A program made the position numbers and the translations under genes. Of a stretch of 56,563 bases of DNA, positions 7,791 through 15,370 are shown one piece after another. The stretch lies in contig VSNT01000006.1 in NCBI GenBank assembly GCA_009774465.1, positions 1-56,563 of the forward strand, written 5' to 3'. This DNA is from Lachnospiraceae bacterium. GTDB taxonomy: Bacteria; Bacillota_A; Clostridia; Lachnospirales; Lachnospiraceae. How positions within the stretch are numbered: the first letter of the stretch is position 1; each line of letters begins with the position of its first letter. The notes beneath the pieces were generated by a model. It was given only the letters and a program-made list of their open reading frames with translations. It did not search any database and was not told where the DNA came from.

Positions 7791-9131
7791 ATGACTGAGT
7801 ATTTGGATTTTTTTAGTGTATATATCATGGGAAGCGCTGAAATGCTTTTTCAGTTTTATTTTTTTGCCCGAATTTTAAAAAAGAAAGTATGCCTCCCCTT
7901 ATACTTCCTGTTTACAGTATGTGCGGTTACGATTATTCATTTTGTTCCGGCGGGAACAATCATCGGATTCGGGATTCTTGTCTTTTTGCTTACAGCAGGC
8001 GGGATGCTGGCCTGCCACGCAGATTTTAAATCTTCTCTTTTATATGCTGCTTTGGTGGTTGAGATTATGCTGCTTAGCTATGGGGTTATAAAGGAGCTGT
8101 CCAGTATGCTGTATCTGCTGATACATGCTTCCCGCTTTCGAATGTCAGGTGTTGTATTTATGTTGGGCAGTGAGATCGCATCGCTGCTTCTGACAGGGGT
8201 ATGTTATTATATTGTGTACCGGTATTTTTCCGGGGATGCCCTTTCTCCTTTTCGTACTACAGCAGAAATGCAGTATATGTTTCTGACTTTTATTCCGATT
8301 TTGATGATATTTATTATGAGCGAATACATGAATGCCCTTGAGTACAGCATTGAGATTGTGGAAAGCGAGGAACCTGCGGGGTATCTGTTCAATCACTGGC
8401 AGATGTTTGCCATGTATTTTCTGGGAATTGCAAGCCTCTTCTGTATTTTGTTCACATATAAGAAGCTATTGCAGAGTTTTCGTCTCAGCACAGAATTATC
8501 ACTGTTAGAACAGGAAGAGCATTCTCTGAATCAGTATGTGGAGGAAGCAAAGTCCCGTTATGAAAAAACAAAGTCGTTTCGTCACGATATTAAAAACCAC
8601 ATTGCTGTGGTAAAAGAGCTTTTGCAGAAAGGTAAGACAAAAGCAGCGCTGGATTATATTCGGGACATGGAAGATATCGCGGAAGAACTTTCTTTCCCCT
8701 GCAGCACCAATAATCCGGTAGTGGATATTCTGGTGGGAAACAAACTGGGGATAGCAAAAAACTTGGGGGCAGATGTCAGATGTTCCCTTCTTCTTCCATA
8801 TCCCTGCGGTTTACGGGATATTGATATCTGTATTATTCTGTCAAATGCATTGGATAATGCAATCCATGCATGTAAAAGTATGGATGCCGGCGCAGATAAA
8901 TATATTCAGGTATCAGGGCGTATCCAGGGAGATTTCCTGATGATGGAAATAGAGAACGGCTTTCAGGAAAAAGGTACATTCAGAAAAGGGACAGGTCTGT
9001 CAAATGTAAAATTGGCAGCCGAAAAATATGGCGGTGCCATGAATATAGAGACACGGGGAGGGGTATTTGTCCTTCAGGTGCTGTTGATCATTCCACAGCA
9101 TCCGGAAAGCAGCCCACAGCAAATGGATTAA
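7791..9131 (+). CDS. Sensor histidine kinase, GHKL domain (AgrC-like)
   Basis: A 446-residue protein. Roughly residues 5-225 contain six or seven membrane segments. A cytoplasmic coiled region follows, then the phospho-acceptor SFRHDIKNHIAVVKELL (His about 265), then a GHKL ATPase with the N-box LSNALDNAIHAC and G-box KGTGLSNVK. This is the HPK10/AgrC-type layout for sensing peptides or membrane-active signals. It has an upstream GGAGAAG ribosome site and is translated right after its LytTR partner. The signal cannot be deduced. Confidence 0.9.
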   Translation: MTEYLDFFSVYIMGSAEMLFQFYFFARILKKKVCLPLYFLFTVCAVTIIHFVPAGTIIGFGILVFLLTAGGMLACHADFKSSLLYAALVVEIMLLSYGVIKELSSMLYLLIHASRFRMSGVVFMLGSEIASLLLTGVCYYIVYRYFSGDALSPFRTTAEMQYMFLTFIPILMIFIMSEYMNALEYSIEIVESEEPAGYLFNHWQMFAMYFLGIASLFCILFTYKKLLQSFRLSTELSLLEQEEHSLNQYVEEAKSRYEKTKSFRHDIKNHIAVVKELLQKGKTKAALDYIRDMEDIAEELSFPCSTNNPVVDILVGNKLGIAKNLGADVRCSLLLPYPCGLRDIDICIILSNALDNAIHACKSMDAGADKYIQVSGRIQGDFLMMEIENGFQEKGTFRKGTGLSNVKLAAEKYGGAMNIETRGGVFVLQVLLIIPQHPESSPQQMD

Positions 9132-9208
9132 TCTGCTGCTTCCTACGGCCGAAAGAAGAAAAAGAAAGTTGTTTTAGAGGCTTATCTTAAAAAGATTGAA
9201 GGAGGAAC

Positions 9209-9571
9209 ATGTTTATGGCAATGAATATTAATGGAAACTACGCTCATTCCGGGAACTATTATGCAGAGATGGTGAAGGAAAAACAGGCCGCTGAAAGGGC
9301 GGAAAAGGCAAGGGAAGAGAAGGGAAAGCAGGAAAAAATTTGTGCAGGCAATACAGATAAGGTGGATCAGGAAATCCGGAAACTAAAAGAGAAAAAGCAG
9401 GAGCTTGAGTGGCAGATAAAGTCAGCATTCGGTGATGAGAAGAAAACCCGGGAGCTGGAGAAAAAACTGGCGCAGACAGATCAGGAGCTAAACCGGAAGG
9501 ACAATGATACATACAGGAGGCAGCATACTGTTTTCCAGGATACCAATTGCTCATTCTTTTCTGAAATATAA
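9209..9571 (+). CDS. Small coiled-coil protein, possibly truncated
   Basis: A 120-residue hydrophilic protein with a start after GGAGGAAC. The N-terminus (MNINGNYAHSGNYYAEMV) is followed by a charged coiled coil from about residue 22 to 95, rich in Glu, Lys and Gln (heptad-like LKEKKQELEWQI and LEKKLAQTDQEL). No signal peptide, membrane segment or catalytic motif is seen. Related short proteins are frequent in Lachnospiraceae, but no function is known to me. It ends about 40 bases before the duplicated AraC segment. The codons after about residue 108 lose the charged composition, so the natural C-terminus may have been replaced at a rearrangement junction. Confidence 0.6.
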   Translation: MFMAMNINGNYAHSGNYYAEMVKEKQAAERAEKAREEKGKQEKICAGNTDKVDQEIRKLKEKKQELEWQIKSAFGDEKKTRELEKKLAQTDQELNRKDNDTYRRQHTVFQDTNCSFFSEI

Positions 9572-9612
9572 AAAGGAATTGGCTGACTACGGTTATCAGG
9601 TCGGAAAATTTT

Positions 9613-10515
9613 TCAATTCTGCCATTTCCTCCGATATTCAGTTGGTGAACAATGTGCATATTCCCGAAAAACTTTTCCAAAATAACTGCTGCTCCCCAAA
9701 CCACAGTCGTGGCTGATAGCTGTAACAGATTCCTGCCCATTTGCCAACATCTGGCAGGCGGCTTGCAGACGGTAAGCCTTTATATACTCTACGGGTGTCA
9801 TGTGCAGACAATCTCGAAATGCTCTATAACACTCCCTTTCGTTTAGGTATGCTGCTGCCGCCAGCTTCGGGACAGAGATTTTCTCCCCGTAATGCTCATG
9901 AATGTATATCATCATTAACTTTAATTTATCGTTGCTTTTGTTATGTTGGTCTTTCTTTTCACGCACAGGGCGGGACAGTTCAAAAAGCATTAGCCATATT
10001 TCCATCAGGGCTTCCCGCAGTTTTATTTCATACCCAAATTCATCGCTGGACAAACGAAATGATGCGGCAATAAGATTCAAAATCCTTTCTTCTGCTGCAT
10101 TGCCCGGAAAAAGCGGGATTATCTCAATCTGGGGGGCAGTTATAACAGGCGCAATATATTTTTGTTCAATCCTGCTTCCCTGTTCCCCGGCAAGCAGGGA
10201 AACATTGAAAATGTGAACCAGCGATACCGTTTTTTCCACCTGTGATATTGCCTTTGTCATATGGAGTACGTTGGAATTTACCATGCCGCCGCTGCCGGCC
10301 GGAAACAATAGTTTTCCTCCCGGCGTATTATATTCAAGGCAGCCGCTTTCCATGTAAAAAAGTTCCACTGCCCTGTGCCAGTACCACGGCACGAAACGTC
10401 CTATATACTTGTCAAGTTCTGCCCTCGAAGCGATATAGGGAAAATTTTTTTCAAAATTGGGAAGCAATTCTTCCTTGCTTCCAGTATAAAATTCAATGCT
10501 ATGGATATTTTTCAT
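9613..10515 (-). CDS. AraC family transcriptional regulator (copy A)
   Basis: A 300-residue protein. The N-terminal cupin-like sensor domain contains WYWHRAVELFYMESG (about 44-58) and GGKLLFPAGSGGMVN. The C-terminal pair of helix-turn-helix motifs covers about 200-298 (ISVPKLAAAAYLNERECYRAF and VTAISHDCGLGSSSYFGKVFREY, then SPTEYRRKWQN). Copy B at 13526-14437 is about 90 percent identical, with identical last ~55 residues. It lies downstream of, and on the same strand as, the PTS gene and probably regulates it or the neighbouring acetyltransferase. Copy A ends with WQN-stop, exactly where its similarity to copy B ends. Confidence 0.9.
   Translation of the reverse strand: MKNIHSIEFYTGSKEELLPNFEKNFPYIASRAELDKYIGRFVPWYWHRAVELFYMESGCLEYNTPGGKLLFPAGSGGMVNSNVLHMTKAISQVEKTVSLVHIFNVSLLAGEQGSRIEQKYIAPVITAPQIEIIPLFPGNAAEERILNLIAASFRLSSDEFGYEIKLREALMEIWLMLFELSRPVREKKDQHNKSNDKLKLMMIYIHEHYGEKISVPKLAAAAYLNERECYRAFRDCLHMTPVEYIKAYRLQAACQMLANGQESVTAISHDCGLGSSSYFGKVFREYAHCSPTEYRRKWQN
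9616..10515 (-). repeat. Duplicated AraC segment, copy A
   Basis: This segment and 13549-14437 are the same sequence with scattered differences. The first ~175 bases (9616-9792 against 13549-13725) are identical by eye, and the similarity stops abruptly at ATTCTGCCATTTCC. The differences concentrate in the sensor half. This points to a gene duplication with a recent conversion tract at the DNA-binding end. Confidence 0.75.
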
Positions 10516-10616
10516 ATCTGTTCATCTTCGTGTTATATCAATGGTGCGATACACTCATTTTGTACAGTAACAATAATGATTGATTATGTTTACTTGCTTC
10601 CCTGCTTAAAAGGGGT

Positions 10617-10648
10617 AAGGCTGGCTTAACGCAGAAGCCAGCCTTTTT
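10617..10648. terminator. Intrinsic terminator hairpin between PTS and AraC-A
   Basis: Perfect 11-bp stem AAGGCTGGCTT (10617-10627)/AAGCCAGCCTT (10635-10645) with a 7-base loop. The T run is on the plus strand (to 10648); on the minus strand the tail is weaker. It lies just after the PTS stop and likely separates PTS from AraC-A transcription. Confidence 0.65.
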
Positions 10649-10703
10649 ATAATGAAATATTTATAGCAAATCCTCTGCATAGCAGGGATAGTTGCTCGCG
10701 TTT

Positions 10704-12200
10704 TTATACCATCTTTTTAATTTCGTCATAGACGAACTGAACTTTAGGACCAATGATGACCTGAACGATAGTCTTATTCGGACGGAAAATACCTGCGGCG
10801 CCGGAAGACTTAATCTTGCCTTCATTTACCAGCAGAGGATCCTTCACTTCTGTACGAACGCGGGTAATACAATAATCCAGACTGGCCAGATTTTCTTTGC
10901 CTCCCAAACCTTCCAGAATAATTTGTGCCATTGCAGTAAAGTCATTGTTCGCAAGTTCTATTTTCGTTTCGCCCTCCTGATCATCTTCACGCCCTGGCGT
11001 TTTCAAATCCCATTTTGGGATGGCAAAATTAAAGACCAGAAAGAATACTACGAAAGCAGCAATTCCCAAAGGGATAATCAGCCATGTTTTGTTTGCAGCA
11101 GGCAAAAAGGAAGAGAATACCAAATCGGTAGCGCCGGCTGAGAAGCAGAAACCAGCTCTGAAGCCTAAAGCAACGGTAATGGAAGCGAAAATACCACATA
11201 GCAGTGCATAAGCTATGTATAGAGGAAATGCCAGAAACATAAATGCAAATTCAAAAGGCTCCGTAACACCGCACATAAAGGCAGAAAGAGCAGCCGAAAG
11301 CATAATACCCATTGTAACTTTGCGCTTATTGGGTTTCGCATTTTTAACAATGGCAAGAGCGCCGCCAAGCACACCGAACATCATGCAGGGGAAGAAACCT
11401 GACATATACATGCCGACGGACCAATTGACAGTATTTCCGTTCGCCATAACGCCGCCTTCGGTCAAACCAGCCCAGTAAGCCGTTAAATCACCGATACCGA
11501 TGGTGTCAAACCAGAACACATTATTCAGCGCATGATGCAATCCAAAAGAAATGAGCAAACGGTTAAGGAAGGTATAAATCCCTACCCCTACGACATCTAA
11601 TTTTAAAATGCCATTGCCCAAAGATACCAACGCACTAAAAACAACCGGCCACGCAAAAAGCATGACAGCAGAGACCAGGATAGACACCATACCTGTGATA
11701 ATTGCAACACAGCGTTTTCCGGAAAAGAACGAAAGGAAGTCAGGCAGTTTCGTATTTTTAAACTTATTGTAGCATATAGCGCCAATCACACCTGCGAGAA
11801 TACCGATAAAAGGATTGGCAATCTTACTGAATGCCACCTCGTTGACAGAACCTGCCACACACATAGAGGGGGCAATATTCACTACTACAGCCGGATTGAG
11901 CAGACCTGTCATCATCAGCCATGAAACAAGCCCTGCCATCCCTCCAACACCATCTCCGTCCTGAGACAAACCAACACCTACACTGACAGCAAATAAAATC
12001 GGCATGTTGTCAATAATGGCGCCGCCAGCCTTAATCAAAAAGAAACCGATCAAGTAGGCAATACCACTGGTAGGTGCGTCCGGGACACCCATAACGCCGG
12101 GAGCCAAAGCATAACCCAAGCCCATCAAAATTCCACAGATTGGCAGAACAGCAACCGGCAGCTGCATAGCTTTTCCAAGTTTTTGTAATTGTCTTAACAT
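10704..12200 (-). CDS. PTS transporter EIICB, glucose/GlcNAc superfamily
   Basis: A 498-residue protein. The start ATG complementary to 12198-12200 is chosen because GGAGGG lies just upstream; a longer frame has no ribosome site. The EIIC membrane domain covers about 1-390 with about ten hydrophobic helices (IGFFLIKAGGAIIDNMPILF and the FGLHHALNNVFWFD substrate-region motif). The EIIB domain covers about 415-498 with the phosphorylated cysteine in LDYCITRVRTEV. It imports and phosphorylates a sugar using HPr/EIIA proteins. No EIIA domain or gene is next to it, so EIIA must come from elsewhere. The substrate cannot be fixed; glucose, N-acetylglucosamine and maltose-type porters share this fold. 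Confidence 0.88.
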   Translation of the reverse strand: MLRQLQKLGKAMQLPVAVLPICGILMGLGYALAPGVMGVPDAPTSGIAYLIGFFLIKAGGAIIDNMPILFAVSVGVGLSQDGDGVGGMAGLVSWLMMTGLLNPAVVVNIAPSMCVAGSVNEVAFSKIANPFIGILAGVIGAICYNKFKNTKLPDFLSFFSGKRCVAIITGMVSILVSAVMLFAWPVVFSALVSLGNGILKLDVVGVGIYTFLNRLLISFGLHHALNNVFWFDTIGIGDLTAYWAGLTEGGVMANGNTVNWSVGMYMSGFFPCMMFGVLGGALAIVKNAKPNKRKVTMGIMLSAALSAFMCGVTEPFEFAFMFLAFPLYIAYALLCGIFASITVALGFRAGFCFSAGATDLVFSSFLPAANKTWLIIPLGIAAFVVFFLVFNFAIPKWDLKTPGREDDQEGETKIELANNDFTAMAQIILEGLGGKENLASLDYCITRVRTEVKDPLLVNEGKIKSSGAAGIFRPNKTIVQVIIGPKVQFVYDEIKKMV

Positions 12201-12394
12201 AATAACCCTCCTTTTTTTTAACATTTTATCGTACTCTCTACCAAGCAAATATAAATTTACCGACATAATATATTACTATCCTGTTTTTTTGATATTCTCC
12301 ACTGTTACCAGCATAGAGATAACAGAAAGATTCTTCTGATTAAGCAGGAAGCATAGAGTAAATTGTTTCCTATATCTCTTTCTCATATATGCAA
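12201..12394 (-). promoter_or_regulatory. PTS gene upstream region
   Basis: About 190 bases with no gene. It contains an A/T-rich stretch and the GGAGGG ribosome site at the PTS start. I found no RAT-type antiterminator sequence and no confident promoter, so regulation by AraC-A or AraC-B is only inferred from proximity. Confidence 0.3.
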
Positions 12395-12438
12395 ACAAAC
12401 CCGGCAAGTGGAGCTTTCATGCTCCCTTCCGGGTTTGT
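12395..12438 (-). terminator. Hairpin after the acetyltransferase gene
   Basis: Long stem-loop: AAACCCGG (12397-12404) pairs with CCGGGTTT (12429-12436), and inside it AAG-GGAGC pairs with GCTCC-CTT. On the minus strand it ends in GTTTGTTT. It lies about 100 bases after the acetyltransferase stop. Confidence 0.6.
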
Positions 12439-12541
12439 TGGTTAATTGTCGCTTATAATGTTTACCTCCTGCTGATTTTATACTAATCTTTTGATCTGCT
12501 CCGTATCTATCCCACTACGTTTTCATTGCGGCCATTATCAA

Positions 12542-13132
12542 CTAATTACTTCCTCTGTTTGTATCAAAATAACGTATCACCCTGCATGGATTCCCTACTG
12601 CAACACAATTAGGTGGGATAGGACGGTTTACAACACTTCCAGCCCCTATCACGCTGTTTTCTCCTATGGTAACTCCTGGCAGAAGAATACAGCCGCCGCC
12701 AATCCAGACATTATTCTTTATCTCTATCGGACGTGCATAGGTTCTAAAAAATGTTGTCTGGCGTTCCCTCCAATCCGGCACAAGCCTTTCCTGTGGTAAA
12801 ACAGGGTGTGAAGATGTATAAATCTGAACATTTGACGCAATCAAAACCCTGTCACCAATTCGGATAGTTTTGTTATCCACAAAGGTACAATTCATATTGA
12901 TTATCACATCATTTCCCAAAAAAATATTTTTTCCATAGTCGCAATGAAAAGGCGTGTCGATTGTCACATTTTCCCCTATTCCTCCTAACAACTTATGGAG
13001 AATGACAGTCCTTTTCTTTGTATCTTCATAATCAGAAAAATAATATTCTCTTGTCAATTCCCTTGTGCGGGCGATCCGCTTTAACGTATCGCTGTCCGCA
13101 GTTTCCAAAAAATCACTTGCTTCGTAATACAT
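12542..13132 (-). CDS. Sugar O-acetyltransferase (LacA/Maa family)
   Basis: A 196-residue protein with an N-terminal helical domain (LETADSDTLKRIARTRELT ...) and then left-handed beta-helix hexapeptide repeats from about residue 65. The catalytic histidine is in IYTSSHPVL (about residue 114), and the conserved tail reads WIGGGCILLPGVTIGENSVIGAGSVV followed by VGNPCRVIR. Length and motifs match maltose or galactoside acetyltransferases, which transfer acetyl from acetyl-CoA to a sugar 6-OH. It lies between the PTS gene and AraC-B on the same strand, suggesting detoxification of non-metabolised sugar imported by the PTS. Substrate not determinable. Confidence 0.9.
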   Translation of the reverse strand: MYYEASDFLETADSDTLKRIARTRELTREYYFSDYEDTKKRTVILHKLLGGIGENVTIDTPFHCDYGKNIFLGNDVIINMNCTFVDNKTIRIGDRVLIASNVQIYTSSHPVLPQERLVPDWRERQTTFFRTYARPIEIKNNVWIGGGCILLPGVTIGENSVIGAGSVVNRPIPPNCVAVGNPCRVIRYFDTNRGSN

Positions 13133-13197
13133 AATATCTCTCCCTTAACGAAAATTGTTTCCCACAACGCCCGGAAGCAAAGTATAAATAGAACAGA

Positions 13198-13437
13198 TCA
13201 GCAATCCCCGGCATAGTATGAAACAATGCTCATATAGTCCGTTGGATTAAGGATTTCTAAAACAAGCTGCAGGCAGTTTTTGTTTTGGCGGTACTGTCGC
13301 CACAAACTGTCCTGTACCTTTGCTTCCCCGTTAATGTTCTGTTTTTTGCCGTCCGGGCAGAGCATATTTACTTTGCCTGTACAGGCATTGACCGTATCTA
13401 AAAAATTTTTCATGTCCAGAATGTTCAGTTTTAGCAT
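13198..13437 (-). CDS. Small conserved protein of unknown function
   Basis: A 79-residue protein, MLKLNILDMKNFLDTVNAC ... YYAGDC. The start complementary to 13435-13437 is chosen because AGGAGGTG lies about 8 bases upstream; a longer frame overlapping AraC-B has no support. Predicted secondary structure alternates strand and helix in a ferredoxin- or HPr-like pattern, with the segment TGKVNMLCPDGKKQNI. I recall similar short proteins as common in gut Clostridia but know no function. It sits 88 bases after AraC-B on the same strand, so it may be co-transcribed with it. Three cysteines and no signal peptide are present. Confidence 0.6.
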   Translation of the reverse strand: MLKLNILDMKNFLDTVNACTGKVNMLCPDGKKQNINGEAKVQDSLWRQYRQNKNCLQLVLEILNPTDYMSIVSYYAGDC

Positions 13438-13525
13438 TTTGCACTCACCTCCTGTAAATAGCTGATTTACTTTACAGGTATCATTATAGTGCAGCGGGTG
13501 TGGAAAAAATATTTCATTTCTGCCC

Positions 13526-14437
13526 TTATCTATCACTATTCTGCCATTTCCTCCGATATTCAGTTGGTGAACAATGTGCATATTCCCGAAAAACTTTTCC
13601 AAAATAACTGCTGCTCCCCAAACCACAGTCGTGGCTGATAGCTGTAACAGATTCCTGCCCATTTGCCAACATCTGGCAGGCGGCTTGCAGACGGTAAGCC
13701 TTTATATACTCTACAGGTGTCATATGCAGGCAGTCATGGAATACCCTATAACATTCCCTTTCGCTCAGGTATGCTGCTGCCGCAAGTTCCGGGATAGAAA
13801 TTTTCTCCCCGTAATGCTCATGAATGTATATCATCATCAGCTTTATTTTATCGTTTCTTTTGTTATGTTCGCCTTTCTTTTCACGCACAGGGCGGGACAG
13901 ATCAAAAAGCATTAGCCATATTTCCGTCAGGGCTTCCCGCAATTTTATTTCATACCCAAATTCATCGCTGGACAAACGAAATGATGCGGCAATAAGATTC
14001 AAAATTCTTTCTTCTGCTGCATTGCCCGGAAAAAGCGGGATTACCTCAATCTGCGGGGCAGTTATAACAGGCGCAATATATTTTTGTTCAATCCTGCTTC
14101 CCTGTTCCCCGGCAAGCAGGGAAACATCAAAAATATGAAGCAGTTGTATATTCTGTTCTCTCTGTGATATTACTTTTGTCATATGGAGTACATTGGAATT
14201 TACCATGCCGCCGCTGCCGGCCGGAAACAATAGTTTTCCTCCCGGCGTATCATATTCAATGCTGTCGCTTTCCATATAAAAAAGTTCCACCGTCTTATGC
14301 CAGTGCCACGGCACGAAACGTCCTATATACTTGTCAAGTTCTGCCCTCGAAGCGATATAGGGAAAATCTTTTTCAAAATCGGGAAGCAATTCTTCCTTGC
14401 TTCCAGTATAAAATTCAATGCTATGGATATTTTTCAT
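13526..14437 (-). CDS. AraC family transcriptional regulator (copy B)
   Basis: A 303-residue paralogue of copy A (about 90 percent identical by eye), with the same cupin-like sensor and double helix-turn-helix. The start has AGGTGA upstream and a good promoter at 14483-14512. It ends WQNSDR, three residues longer than copy A, and the extra codons lie outside the duplicated segment. Sensor-domain substitutions cluster at WHWHKTVELFYMESDSIEYD and ISQREQNIQLLHIFD, which could alter ligand response. The identical recognition helices should bind the same operators. It is followed by the 79-residue protein and then the acetyltransferase. Confidence 0.9.
   Translation of the reverse strand: MKNIHSIEFYTGSKEELLPDFEKDFPYIASRAELDKYIGRFVPWHWHKTVELFYMESDSIEYDTPGGKLLFPAGSGGMVNSNVLHMTKVISQREQNIQLLHIFDVSLLAGEQGSRIEQKYIAPVITAPQIEVIPLFPGNAAEERILNLIAASFRLSSDEFGYEIKLREALTEIWLMLFDLSRPVREKKGEHNKRNDKIKLMMIYIHEHYGEKISIPELAAAAYLSERECYRVFHDCLHMTPVEYIKAYRLQAACQMLANGQESVTAISHDCGLGSSSYFGKVFREYAHCSPTEYRRKWQNSDR
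13549..14437 (-). repeat. Duplicated AraC segment, copy B
   Basis: Partner of 9616-10515. The shared block begins at ATTCTGCCATTTCC near 13546 and runs through the whole gene to its start codon. Upstream of the start codons the two copies diverge. Confidence 0.75.
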
Positions 14438-14482
14438 GTCTATTCACCTGCACATCTGCGCTTTTGCCTGTTTTATGAACTA

Positions 14483-14512
14483 AATATACTGGAATAGCTT
14501 TGTGATTGTCAA
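14483..14512 (-). promoter_or_regulatory. Promoter of AraC copy B
   Basis: On the minus strand, TTGACA (14507-14512), 18-base spacer, TATATT (14483-14488), about 45 bases before the start codon. The rest of 14513-14700 shows no gene. A TATAAT at 14686-14691 is probably the -10 for the next operon, with only a weak -35 (TTTACA, about 20 bases away). Confidence 0.55.
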
Positions 14513-14720
14513 TCAATATGGCCTGCTATGCACATTTCCATAATGTTTGCCTTTTGATCTTTGGTTTCTTTGGTTCGGAATAGTGTAGTGCTGGCAGGCT
14601 ATCTCTTATTTTCGGCTGCTTGCTTCTTTGTCTTACACGACCAAAAATATTTTTAATATTTTACAATTTGGAAACATTTTTAAGGTATAATTTTTATTAT
14701 CTTAAAAAGGAGTGGAAAAA

Positions 14721-15368
14721 TTGGCTGAAATATTAATTGTGGAGGATGAGATTTCCATTAATGAATTGATACGCAGGAATTTAAACCTTACAGGACATCA
14801 TTGTACGCAGGCTTTTGACGGATTATCTGCAATTGATTTTCTTGAAAATGGAAAGTTTGATTTACTTGTGCTGGATATTATGCTGCCGGGAATGGACGGG
14901 TACCAGGTGTTTGAAAGAGCCTTGGGAACGCCGACCATTTTTCTGACAGCAAAGAGTGAATTAACCGATAAGCTGAAAGGCCTGGCTATGGGAGCAGATG
15001 ATTATTTGACCAAGCCTTTCCAGATGCTGGAGCTGGCAGCAAGAGTGGAAGCAGTGCTGCGGCGGACGAAGAAAGTTGAAACAAAGTTCACACTTGGGGA
15101 TATGCAGTGTGATTTTGACGGACATCAGATCTTCTTAAAAGGGACAGAGATAGAATGCACGCCGAAAGAGTATGAACTTTTGGAGGTATTAATTAGAAAC
15201 CGGAACATTGCTCTTTCCAGAGAAAAGCTGCTGGATATGGTATGGGGATATGATTTTGAGGGAGGCACTCGTACTGTGGATGTTCATATACAAAGGCTGC
15301 GCCATAAACTGCATTTGGAAAATTATATTAAGACAGTGTACAAGCTTGGATATCGTCTGGAGGTATAG
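14721..15368 (+). CDS. OmpR/PhoB-family response regulator
   Basis: A 215-residue protein. The TTG at 14721 is preferred over a GTG at 14712 because the AAAGGAG ribosome site (14705-14711) would abut the GTG. The receiver domain has acidic pair ED at 8-9, phospho-acceptor Asp52 in LLVLDIMLPGMDG, and Lys in YLTKPFQ. The winged-helix output domain covers about 120-215 (ALSREKLLDMVWGYDFEGG ... RTVDVHIQRLRHKL). It is followed 2 bases later by its sensor kinase and then a secreted protein. Targets unknown; the secreted protein is likely co-regulated. Confidence 0.92.
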   Translation: MAEILIVEDEISINELIRRNLNLTGHHCTQAFDGLSAIDFLENGKFDLLVLDIMLPGMDGYQVFERALGTPTIFLTAKSELTDKLKGLAMGADDYLTKPFQMLELAARVEAVLRRTKKVETKFTLGDMQCDFDGHQIFLKGTEIECTPKEYELLEVLIRNRNIALSREKLLDMVWGYDFEGGTRTVDVHIQRLRHKLHLENYIKTVYKLGYRLEV

Positions 15369-15370
15369 GA

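Noticed and set aside
9228..9740. A 170-residue minus-strand frame opposite the coiled-coil gene
   Set aside because: It runs through the ends of both AraC-A and the coiled-coil gene, has low-complexity Ser/Pro composition and no ribosome site.
10692..11478. Plus-strand frames opposite the PTS gene
   Set aside because: Antisense shadows of the hydrophobic EIIC helices with no starts or sites.
13198..13662. A 154-residue gene overlapping the start of the small protein and the 3' end of AraC-B
   Set aside because: Its first 42 residues are the antisense-frame shadow of the AraC coding end (the same residues appear opposite copy A). The internal ATG at 13437 has the proper AGGAGGTG site.
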